Source of the DNA: Akkermansiaceae bacterium UBA5689
Lineage (GTDB): Bacteria; Verrucomicrobiota; Verrucomicrobiia; Verrucomicrobiales; Akkermansiaceae
Length of the DNA stretch: 38,621 nt
Direction of reading: 5' to 3'
Assembly (NCBI GenBank): GCA_002420305.1
Contig: DIHT01000054.1
Location: forward strand, 1 to 38,621
Part shown: in pieces, positions 8,716 through 15,831 of the stretch
How the letters are laid out: each line of letters begins with the position of its first letter
Position numbering within the stretch: position 1 is the first letter of the stretch
The notes under the pieces: model-generated
What the model was told of the DNA's origin: nothing
Databases searched by the model: none
What the model saw: only the letters and a program-made list of their open reading frames with translations
Position numbers and translations under genes: made by a program

Positions 8716-8731
8716 CTGAGAGGCCTCTCAG
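8716..8731. promoter_or_regulatory. 16-bp perfect palindrome, candidate operator
   Basis: CTGAGAGGCCTCTCAG is its own reverse complement over all 16 bases. It lies about 145 bp upstream of the HU start codon in non-coding DNA. It could bind a dimeric regulator, or form a small cruciform or hairpin. Nothing in the sequence identifies the protein. Confidence 0.35.
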
Positions 8732-8859
8732 CCATCGTGAGAGACCATACGGGGACTTTAAACGGGGTAAAAGAAGCAAGGGGCTCCCTCCAATACGCCT
8801 TTCTCCCCCACATCGTTTGAGGGAAGGAGTCGGCCGCCCGCAATCTTGGCAGAAACCGG

Positions 8860-8900
8860 CTAAAAAGCCCCTAAAAGCTCCTAAAAGCCTGAAAAAAAGG
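8860..8900. repeat. phased A-tracts / degenerate 10-bp tandem repeat
   Basis: Four units of about 10 bp (CTAAAAAGCC, CTAAAAGCTC, CTAAAAGCCT, GAAAAAAAGG) place A-runs at 8862-8866, 8873-8876, 8883-8886 and 8892-8898. Their centres are spaced 10-10.5 bp apart, matching the helical repeat, which is the classic arrangement for intrinsically curved DNA. The element lies about 290 bp upstream of HU. Confidence 0.55.
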
Positions 8901-9203
8901 GCAGGAGAGCAAGACCTGAACATTCCCCCCCCTCGCTTGCGGTCCCTTGGGAATCGGATCAGAACCTGCCTCTCCCCCTGATTTTAGAGAGTCCTACGAT
9001 ACTCGGCTCCCAGACTCTGGCTCGATGTTCTCCGCTCGTGCTGCAGATCACATCTTCTGAAATAATTTTAAAAGTTTTCCCGAGAGCCCTCTCTGGCGCG
9101 AAAGAAAAAAGTATCCGCAAGGAGCGTATTTGGCCCCTTGGAGACCAACAACCCCCACCATTTGCCGGTTTTACCAGCTCTTGGGGACACCGTTCGTACT
9201 CCT

Positions 9204-10622
9204 TCAAAAGCTGACGGCCAGAGCACTGACGACCTGTAAGTCATGCCGCCCGCTGTTGTCCGCCGGATCAGTGTCATAAGTGCTCCGCCCCACTAATTGA
9301 AGGCTCAGCCTTTCCGAAAGAGCGTGCTCGACCCTGAGTTCAGAAGTGAAGATGTGGCTTTTAAAATCTGCGGCTTTGCTCAGCCACGAGAGTTCCCCAA
9401 CAAGCTGCGTCCTTTTACCCAGCTGATGTTCAGCCTTTACCGCAGCATAGGTCGCCAGAAAGGCACTCTCTCGCCCGCCTTTCTGTTCTGCCACGACAGA
9501 GGGACCCCCTTCCAAGGTAACTTCACTCCTCTCTGTTTCGAACACCAACCACCCAAAATATGGGGCGAACGCCAGACGCCAATCTAGTCCCGCAAGCGCA
9601 TCATAATCACAATCCAACCTCATTCCTCCAAAGCTCTCCTTCCCCAGATTCCGCTGATAATGCAAATCCCCAGAAAGGCTTTCTGCGCTCATAGTGCCAC
9701 GCTGCTGTCCATAGACGCCAAAGATACCGGCCACAAATTCATTGTCATTCCAGTCCCTCTTTAACCTGATTCCACTGCTTATAGAACGGGCATCACTGTT
9801 ACCCTCGGAAATACTTCCACCCAACAGCGCAGTGATTGCCCAATCACCAGATCGCGATTTCAGTTTCTTGATTCCGGATGCAAGGACACCCTCACTTTGA
9901 TCCTCTGGGTGAAGATTATAGCCAAACCCCGCTGTCAGCAGAAGGTCCTCCCCGGCTGTCTGACGCGCCTCCCCATGGAATACGGCTTTCCCAGCGAGAC
10001 GCAACGACCAGCTTCCCCCTAGCTTGGATTCCAAACCTGCGTCAGCATTTACTGTATAGTTGCTAAGATCTCCCGCCTCGAAAAAAGCCGTGAGCGATTG
10101 AAAAAAGTGTAATCGCTTCGTCAACTGGAGGTCTAGATGCTCATGCAGACGAACCGAGCTGAACCCGCGGGTGACTGATGCACGTTGCTCCCAGGTAAGA
10201 CCAGGTCCCGCTTCCAGATCGAGCTCGAGGTTCTCCTTATCGAGGACTCGCCATCCAATAACTGGCGAGACTACCGCTCTCCAATCAATCCTCGCCGGCT
10301 GATCATGAAGAACCTCACCACTCAACCCAGTGTAGAACCGAGTCTTCTGCCCGCGGTTCAACTGAAAAGAAGTTTCCACCCGCTCACTGGAGCTCACTCC
10401 ATTATCCCTGCCATAAAGCAAGGAAGCCGCGGCCTCCATCTGCCAGTCTCCTAAACTACGGGAAAACTCAAGTCCCGCTGTTCCCCGGAGAGATTCCCCA
10501 TTTCCTCTGCTCAGAGTAATGCCAGCGTTTCCCTTTCCCTCCCACCCGGCCAGATGGTCGTCCCCAAGACTCACACAAGCACTCAAAAGCACTCCCGTTC
10601 CAATAATCGGTATCACCCGCAC
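9204..10622 (-). CDS. outer-membrane protein with two tandem DUF481 (YdiY-like) domains
   Basis: The 472-residue product has a short signal sequence and two homologous halves, about 24-235 and about 255-472. Matching landmarks are GNAGITLSRGNGES against LLGGSISEGNSDARS, DWRAVVSPVIGWRVL against DWRLAFAPYFGWLVF, and LEAGPGLTWEQR against LEGGPSVVAEQK. DUF481 proteins are predicted outer-membrane beta-barrels rich in alternating aromatic strands; their function is unknown. The signal ends in LSAC at residues 13-16, which fits a lipobox and would be unusual for a barrel. The start is GTG at 10620-10622 behind a strong AAGGAGG; a second GTG two codons later is also possible. It is divergent from the TPR-redoxin gene. 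Confidence 0.85.
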   Translation of the reverse strand: MRVIPIIGTGVLLSACVSLGDDHLAGWEGKGNAGITLSRGNGESLRGTAGLEFSRSLGDWQMEAAASLLYGRDNGVSSSERVETSFQLNRGQKTRFYTGLSGEVLHDQPARIDWRAVVSPVIGWRVLDKENLELDLEAGPGLTWEQRASVTRGFSSVRLHEHLDLQLTKRLHFFQSLTAFFEAGDLSNYTVNADAGLESKLGGSWSLRLAGKAVFHGEARQTAGEDLLLTAGFGYNLHPEDQSEGVLASGIKKLKSRSGDWAITALLGGSISEGNSDARSISSGIRLKRDWNDNEFVAGIFGVYGQQRGTMSAESLSGDLHYQRNLGKESFGGMRLDCDYDALAGLDWRLAFAPYFGWLVFETERSEVTLEGGPSVVAEQKGGRESAFLATYAAVKAEHQLGKRTQLVGELSWLSKAADFKSHIFTSELRVEHALSERLSLQLVGRSTYDTDPADNSGRHDLQVVSALAVSF

Positions 10623-10626
10623 ACCG

Positions 10627-10633
10627 CCTCCTT
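10627..10633 (-). promoter_or_regulatory. strong Shine-Dalgarno site of the double DUF481 gene
   Basis: The minus strand reads AAGGAGG four nucleotides before the GTG at 10622 and ten before the in-frame GTG at 10616. It is one of the few strong ribosome sites in the window and shows that a GTG is used here. Confidence 0.6.
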
Positions 10634-10820
10634 AGAGCGACGCATCTTCCCGGTCAAGAGACACCCCGGCAATCCTAGAGACCTTTGCCTCACGCGACCG
10701 AGTGATCCGGACCCATCCAGATTCGAAGAAAACCCTTATTCCCCGCGCTATGACAACACGGAGAGAAAAAACAGACCCGGAGGCGGCACCTACAATTGAC
10801 TTGGTAGGGACGGGAAATTC

Positions 10821-10841
10821 ATGTTCGTATCCATGCCGTGA
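10821..10841 (+). other. 6-codon upstream ORF overlapping the next GTG start
   Basis: ATG TTC GTA TCC ATG CCG TGA ends in a GTGA overlap with the GTG start at 10838. An AGGGA about 11 nt before its ATG could serve as ribosome site. The arrangement would allow translational coupling or re-initiation on the TPR-redoxin gene. It may be coincidental. Confidence 0.35.
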
Positions 10842-13123
10842 TCTTTAATCGCCTTCTTGCGCTGCTCATCCCTCTCGCAACATCCCCGCTAGTCCCCGCT
10901 GAGGACCAGCCGGAGGCAGCCGGGGACGACAAACCAAAGGCAGGCCACTCTCATCAGGGAGAAGCATTTAATCAGGGCCCACGGCACTCCGCCCTTCCGA
11001 TTGAGGGCACAGGTAATATCTCCTTTCCGATTCAATGTTCATGGGGAGAAGGACAACAGTTTTTCAATCAGGGAATCGGACAGCTACACGGCTTCTGGTA
11101 TTACGAGGCTGAGCGGACATTCCGTCAGATTGCCTCGAAGGATCCCGACTGCGCCATGGCCTACTGGGGGATGGCCATGGCCAACTGGGAAAATGAAAAG
11201 CGCGCCAAGGCGTTCATTAAAAAGGCTTCTGAACTTCAGGAGAAGGCCACAGAGCAGAACCAGCGCTACATCCAAGCGCAGGCCAACTACCTCGATGGCG
11301 AACCCAAGGACGCAAAAAAGCGCAAGCAGGAGCTCATCGACGATCTCGAGGGCATTATCCAGGATTACCCGGCAGACATCGAAGCCCGCGCTATTCTATG
11401 TGTTCGTCTCTGGCAATTCGGACGGAGCGGCCTGCCCATTCATAGCCACCAGGCAGTCGATGCCATCCTCCAGCAGATCTTTGCTGTGAACCCAATGCAT
11501 CCGGCCCACCACTACCGAATCCACCTCTGGGACGGTAAGAAAGCCAAGGTCGCTCTCGATTCCGCTGCCAAGCTCGGACACACCGCTCCAGGAATCGCCC
11601 ATATGTGGCACATGCCCGGTCACATTTATTCCAAGCTCAAAAGGTGGGATGACTCCGCCTTTGCTCAGGAGGCCTCCGCCAGGACTGACCATAACTACAT
11701 GATCACACGCCGGGTCCTACCCGATCGCATTCACAACTACGCTCACAACAACGAATGGTTGTGCCGAAACTGGATGACACTTGGACGGGCGCACGATGCA
11801 CTGGGCATGGCGCAGAGCCTCATTGCCAATCCGAGGCATCCGAAGCTCAATACTCTCAGCCGAGGTGGGCGCAGCGCCAGTTACGGGCGGAGCAGGATCT
11901 TTGAGGTACTCAGGCGTTATGAACTCTGGGACAAAACACTGCAACTTGCAGACACCCCCTACCTCGCACCGACACCCAAGCGTGAAGAACAACTCAAACG
12001 CCTCCGCCTTCTCGGGCAGGCCCACCTTGGCAAAAAGTCACTGGAAGGACTGCAATCCGTGGACATGGAGCTCGCCACCCTTCTGAATAATGCTCGAGAA
12101 GAAGGCGAAAAGGCAAAGACCGAGGCCCGGGAGAAAGCTGCCAAGGAGGAGAAGAACGAAAAAGACACCGAAAAGCTTGTTAAGGAGGCCACTAAAAAGC
12201 CTGAGGAGTGGATCAAGAAGGTAGAGAAAGCCAGGGAAGCTATCGTCTGCTTCTCCGCTTTACTCGAAAACAAACTGGACGAAGCCAAGAAGCACCTTGG
12301 GGCTGTTGAGGATGATAAATACAACCTCGCCAAGCTCCATCTCCGGGCCGGTGACGAGGAGAAGGCCCTTAAGATGAGTGAGGAGGCACTAAAACCTGGC
12401 GACAACCGCGTTCTGCCTCTTCTCGCTCGTATCGAAATCCTGCATGCCGCAGGGAAGGAAGAGCAGACCCGCAAGGCCTTTGAATTACTGAAGCCTATTT
12501 CAGCGTACCTCGATCTGAAGGCGCCTCCGGTCGCAAGGGTAATGGCGATCGCCGGGGAGCTCGATCTTGGTGACTGGCAGGCAGAGCCTGTGCTTCGTGA
12601 TGACATTGGTGTCCGGCCTGCGCTCGATTCGCTTGGGCCAGTGGCCTGGACCCCACCACCAGCCTACGATTTCACTCTGCCGGATGGCACGGGCGGCACG
12701 ATCTCCCGCAAAGACTACGCTGGAAGGCCAGTCATCCTCGTATTCTATCTGGGATACGGATGCCTGCACTGTGCCGAGCAACTGGAGAAGTTCGCGAAGA
12801 GCGCGAAACTTTTCGAGGAGAATGGCTTTGACGTCCTCGCCGTCAGCACGGACAGCGAAACCGATCTGATTAAATCACGGGAAAAGTGGGAAAAGGACGG
12901 TAACAGTTTCCCCTTTCCACTGGTTGCAGATCCGGCCTTGAAGGTATTCCGGGAATGGAACGCCTATGATGACTTTGAGAAGTCACCACTCCACGGCACT
13001 TTTGTGATCTCACCATCGGGCAAGGTCCTTTGGCAGGACATCAGTTCTGATCCTTTCATGGATTGCGATTTCCTCGTGAAGGAAAGCCAGCGTCTGCTCC
13101 AGTTGCATGGGCAGAACCTCTAA
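10838..13123 (+). CDS. exported TPR protein with C-terminal redoxin (AhpC/TSA-like) domain
   Basis: The 761-residue product starts with a signal peptide (MIFNRLLALLIPLATSPLVPA). A helical TPR-like region covers about 60-600, including AERTFRQIASKDPDCAMAYWGMA and a Lys/Glu-rich, coiled-coil-like stretch near 420-465. A thioredoxin-fold domain occupies about 605-761: DFTLPDGTGGTISRKDYAGR, then VILVFYLGYGCLHC, with Cys642 and Cys645 in a C-x-x-C arrangement. Such fusions are seen in Planctomycetes and Verrucomicrobia as redoxin-domain proteins, probably periplasmic thiol oxidoreductases or peroxidases on a protein-binding scaffold. GTG at 10838 is the only sensible start: an in-frame stop lies at 10805-10807 and the next in-frame ATG is far inside the TPR region. 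Confidence 0.85.
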   Translation: MIFNRLLALLIPLATSPLVPAEDQPEAAGDDKPKAGHSHQGEAFNQGPRHSALPIEGTGNISFPIQCSWGEGQQFFNQGIGQLHGFWYYEAERTFRQIASKDPDCAMAYWGMAMANWENEKRAKAFIKKASELQEKATEQNQRYIQAQANYLDGEPKDAKKRKQELIDDLEGIIQDYPADIEARAILCVRLWQFGRSGLPIHSHQAVDAILQQIFAVNPMHPAHHYRIHLWDGKKAKVALDSAAKLGHTAPGIAHMWHMPGHIYSKLKRWDDSAFAQEASARTDHNYMITRRVLPDRIHNYAHNNEWLCRNWMTLGRAHDALGMAQSLIANPRHPKLNTLSRGGRSASYGRSRIFEVLRRYELWDKTLQLADTPYLAPTPKREEQLKRLRLLGQAHLGKKSLEGLQSVDMELATLLNNAREEGEKAKTEAREKAAKEEKNEKDTEKLVKEATKKPEEWIKKVEKAREAIVCFSALLENKLDEAKKHLGAVEDDKYNLAKLHLRAGDEEKALKMSEEALKPGDNRVLPLLARIEILHAAGKEEQTRKAFELLKPISAYLDLKAPPVARVMAIAGELDLGDWQAEPVLRDDIGVRPALDSLGPVAWTPPPAYDFTLPDGTGGTISRKDYAGRPVILVFYLGYGCLHCAEQLEKFAKSAKLFEENGFDVLAVSTDSETDLIKSREKWEKDGNSFPFPLVADPALKVFREWNAYDDFEKSPLHGTFVISPSGKVLWQDISSDPFMDCDFLVKESQRLLQLHGQNL

Positions 13124-13178
13124 GCTTCGTCCGATCTAGAAATTTGGGGGAAAGCTCTCCTCTGGAACAGAAACTGGG

Positions 13179-13931
13179 CTACTGAGCTGGCCCCCAGACC
13201 TCCTTAAGCGCGTCGTGCAGGGTGGGGTCGTGATTCTTGAGCTCTGCACGGACAAACGGATAAAAATCGTTGTGATAAAAGTAGGCCTCAGTCCCCTCAG
13301 CAAAATACTCCTTATGGTTGGTGGCACCGTAGTGCCTCACAGTTCGGCCCGTGTAGAGAAGAACCCTCTCATATGTTCCCTTCTTCATGGCCTCATCATA
13401 GGAATCCACGATGGGCTTGTACTCGAAACCAAGAATCTGATCGTGATAGGCGTGGGCGAGCTCGTGGAGAACGACCGCCGGGTGCTTGAGCAACTGCCCT
13501 CGTGAGATCAACGCCTCGGCCTGTGGGATGTGCACCTTCTTATTCAGACGGGGATCATGCCCATGTCTTCGCAACCATCCCTCCCCGGGGTGATATTGCA
13601 TCGCTCCGAGGGAAGGATGCTTGTGCTCAATCCATATCTCACACGTCTGCAGCCTTTTGAGGACATCGCCCTGAACCAGAAGTGAGATGCGATTAAGGTG
13701 ATCCCCAAGCATCCGCAGACACTTCTTACCGGTCACCGCATGCTCTCCGGCGAGCAAGGCCGGATCGATATGCACTGTCCAGCCCTCCATGTTTCGCACT
13801 ACTGGATCGAACCGGACGCCCTTTTCAGCGACCCTTCTTTGCTCTCTGGGCTTGCGGTCACCCTGAGCAAACACCATCGCGCCGAATGCCGCGACGAGGA
13901 GGAGTGGAAGGGCCAAAGTGTTCACTTTCAT
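13179..13931 (-). CDS. exported HELAH zinc metallopeptidase (gluzincin-type)
   Basis: The 250-residue product has a signal peptide (residues 1-22, ending GAMVFA). The zinc site is His156-Glu157-xx-His160 in VVLHELAHAYHD. A downstream NHKEYFAEGTEAYF motif supplies a third ligand, Glu208 or Glu212. The HExxH plus EYFAE arrangement resembles the catalytic domain of anthrax-lethal-factor-like peptidases (M34/ATLF-like), here as a small stand-alone enzyme without delivery domains. Similar single-domain proteins are common in PVC bacteria and their substrates are unknown. It converges on the TPR-redoxin gene with a 55-nt gap. Confidence 0.85.
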   Translation of the reverse strand: MKVNTLALPLLLVAAFGAMVFAQGDRKPREQRRVAEKGVRFDPVVRNMEGWTVHIDPALLAGEHAVTGKKCLRMLGDHLNRISLLVQGDVLKRLQTCEIWIEHKHPSLGAMQYHPGEGWLRRHGHDPRLNKKVHIPQAEALISRGQLLKHPAVVLHELAHAYHDQILGFEYKPIVDSYDEAMKKGTYERVLLYTGRTVRHYGATNHKEYFAEGTEAYFYHNDFYPFVRAELKNHDPTLHDALKEVWGPAQ

Positions 13932-13983
13932 CTCTCCAGACTAGGGAAGAGCGCCAGAGGCGCAAGAACCGCGAAGGGGAAGT

Positions 13984-14478
13984 TCAATTCAACATGCTCC
14001 CAGTCCCCGCACTCAGTTTTCCGAACCTGTCTCTTACAAGCTGGATCTCCTGCCGTGTGGTATGCCGTTTTGCGGCCCGCCCATGCTCGATCACGACCTT
14101 AACACCCAGAGGGCCTACCGTAAGGCTGATGAGACGAAAGACCGGCTCTCGACGCAGACGAAAGAAGCAGTAAAGGGGGACATCAGGGTGCTCCGCATTC
14201 CACAAGAGATCTGCAGGGGGAAACCCGTCAATATCCGCCAGCGCTCTGAGAACCATCCGGATGATTTTTTCGCCGTGCCTCCGCTCAAGGCGACTGGCGG
14301 CATACCGACTTAATTTTTCATCAAGAAAGGACAGAGCCGGGCTTTTCCTCGCCTCCGCAATTTCCACAAGAAGACGCTGCTGATGAACACTCATTGCTGC
14401 CTGCAGCTGAGCCCTCGTGATGCCTCCCTTTTCAAATAGGGCCACCAGCCGATGAGGGGGAAGCAGTAGTTGCGACAT
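13984..14478 (-). CDS. hypothetical protein, 164 residues, no recognised domain
   Basis: This gene is not recognised. The product looks real rather than a chance frame: its composition is ordinary for a soluble protein, an N-terminal helical half (PPHRLVALFEKGGITRAQLQ) precedes a probable alpha/beta C-terminal half (VPLYCFFRLRREPVFRLISL), and no gene is found on the opposite strand. There is no signal peptide or membrane helix, so it is probably cytoplasmic. It ends 52 nt before the start of the metallopeptidase on the same strand and could be co-transcribed with it. The N-terminal segment hints at a short helix-turn-helix-like region but lacks clear DNA-binding signatures. Confidence 0.7.
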   Translation of the reverse strand: MSQLLLPPHRLVALFEKGGITRAQLQAAMSVHQQRLLVEIAEARKSPALSFLDEKLSRYAASRLERRHGEKIIRMVLRALADIDGFPPADLLWNAEHPDVPLYCFFRLRREPVFRLISLTVGPLGVKVVIEHGRAAKRHTTRQEIQLVRDRFGKLSAGTGSMLN

Positions 14479-14585
14479 GAATATTTTTTAACGCCGGGAT
14501 TATTGCGGAGGCAGCATGTGATTACGACTTCTTGCTGCCGGCACCTCAAAGTCCCGCCTCACCTGATGAACCTATTCTTCACGAG

Positions 14586-15623
14586 CTATCGACGGCCAAG
14601 ACCGAGTTCTTTTCTGCAGTAGGCGATACTTTTTGAGATATCCTCTCTCTGGTCCACCGGCCCTGCCTTTCTTGGCTTTCCGCTCTTGGCCAGAGCCAGG
14701 AACTTATCATACCCCTTCGGCTTACCCTTCGGCCAAGCCTTCCAGAAGTCGTCCTTCTTCACCTGCAACTCACGATTAAACCCGGAGATTGTCTCGATGT
14801 TGACCGCAACATCAGGACAGAGTTCCGCAAAGCGTGCGAAAAAGGTCTTCAGATCGGTATTTCCCTCCCCCATCGCAGTCCATTGGACGGTGACGCCATT
14901 TTCACTCTCCCACACCGCGGAGTCCCGGAGGCTGGTGGTGATCACATATTCCCCGATGTTCTCAAGTGCCTGGACAGGATCTTCCATCGTCCACACCGCG
15001 TTGCCAGAATCGAAATTAGCCCCCACAAAATCCGGTCCCGCCTCCTCGATGAGACCACGGAGCTCCAACGTATGCATATCACCTGCGTGATTCTCCATCG
15101 CGACCTTGATCCCCGAGTCCAGACACCGCGTGCGGTTCCTCTTGAGAACCTTCACCGTGTCGGCGATCCGCGCCTCGATTCCTCCTTCCGTCTTACGGTC
15201 ATCACCAGCTCCCAGAACAACACGAAACGCAGGAGATCCCAGCGCCGCCGCCGCCCTGATACCAAGCTGCAGGTGCTCATCGGCACTCCCCCATGTATCC
15301 CGGAACTTTACCGAACTAGGACAGATACTCCAGCTCCCAAGAAGGATCCGCACTCCCGCATCCTCTCCCTGCTTTCGCACATCCTTCAGATACGAATCGG
15401 TCATCTTTTCAAATGGTCCGAAATCCGTGATAAATAGAGTATCACATTTGAGCTCTGCGGCATATTTGATGAGCTCCGGCGCTTTCCATTTCATCGCCCG
15501 GACCGCAAAGTTGTCATAGCCAAGAGCCAATCTCGATTGTGTCTCGCTATTCTCAGCCCATGCCCCTTGAGATCCAATGATCGACGAACTTGCTACTCCC
15601 TTCAAGAATGTGCGTCTGTGCAT
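14586..15623 (-). CDS. Tat-exported sugar phosphate isomerase/epimerase-like TIM-barrel protein
   Basis: The 345-residue product begins with a twin-arginine signal (MHRRTFLKGVASSSIIGSQG, cut near AWA). The rest is an AP-endonuclease-2/xylose-isomerase-like TIM barrel. Landmarks are KCDTLFITDFGPF on an early strand, VAMENHAGD with the metal-ligand Glu-Asn-His pattern, FVGANFDSGN (Asp), and AVNIETISG with a further Glu. Family members isomerise or epimerise sugars or inositols at a divalent metal; the substrate cannot be read from sequence. Tat export implies folding, probably with its metal, before transport. It is divergent from the PVC haem protein across 208 nt, suggesting related control. 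Confidence 0.88.
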   Translation of the reverse strand: MHRRTFLKGVASSSIIGSQGAWAENSETQSRLALGYDNFAVRAMKWKAPELIKYAAELKCDTLFITDFGPFEKMTDSYLKDVRKQGEDAGVRILLGSWSICPSSVKFRDTWGSADEHLQLGIRAAAALGSPAFRVVLGAGDDRKTEGGIEARIADTVKVLKRNRTRCLDSGIKVAMENHAGDMHTLELRGLIEEAGPDFVGANFDSGNAVWTMEDPVQALENIGEYVITTSLRDSAVWESENGVTVQWTAMGEGNTDLKTFFARFAELCPDVAVNIETISGFNRELQVKKDDFWKAWPKGKPKGYDKFLALAKSGKPRKAGPVDQREDISKSIAYCRKELGLGRR

Positions 15624-15831
15624 GCCTCATCCAATGCTAAAAACGGGCTATCGATCAAGCGTTCAGGTTGAAAGGGAATTAAAGGAGCCCTGGCTCATAA
15701 CCCTGCAAAGCTGCCTTCTCCACCCCATCACACATGTTCCGGAAAGCTCTTACTTCCACCATAAGCAGCCGCTTAGAGGCCACTTTGGCGATTGAAAGCT
15801 GAGGCCAGCTCGCCCATTAATCTCCTAACCC

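Larger units (their letters stand above)
8572..9203. other. gene-free stretch upstream of HU (632 nt)
   Basis: No convincing coding sequence is visible. The small frames on both strands lack ribosome sites and recognisable protein character. It contains the HU leader and presumably its promoter, a 16-bp perfect palindrome, four helically phased A-tracts, and the 3' flank of the double DUF481 gene. A TTGACG box occurs on the minus strand near 8647, but no good -10 element follows at the right distance. Confidence 0.6.

Noticed and set aside
8860..8900. short tandem repeats as a CRISPR array
   Set aside because: Units of about 10 bp without spacers do not fit a CRISPR array; phased A-tracts explain them.
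8630..9207. small frames in the gene-free stretch upstream of HU (for example 8630-8923 and 8959-9207, minus strand)
   Set aside because: They lack ribosome sites, recognisable domains and protein-like composition, and overlap the repeat and palindrome.
11959..12606. 215-codon Ser-rich minus-strand frame
   Set aside because: It is antisense to the Lys/Glu-rich region of the TPR-redoxin gene.
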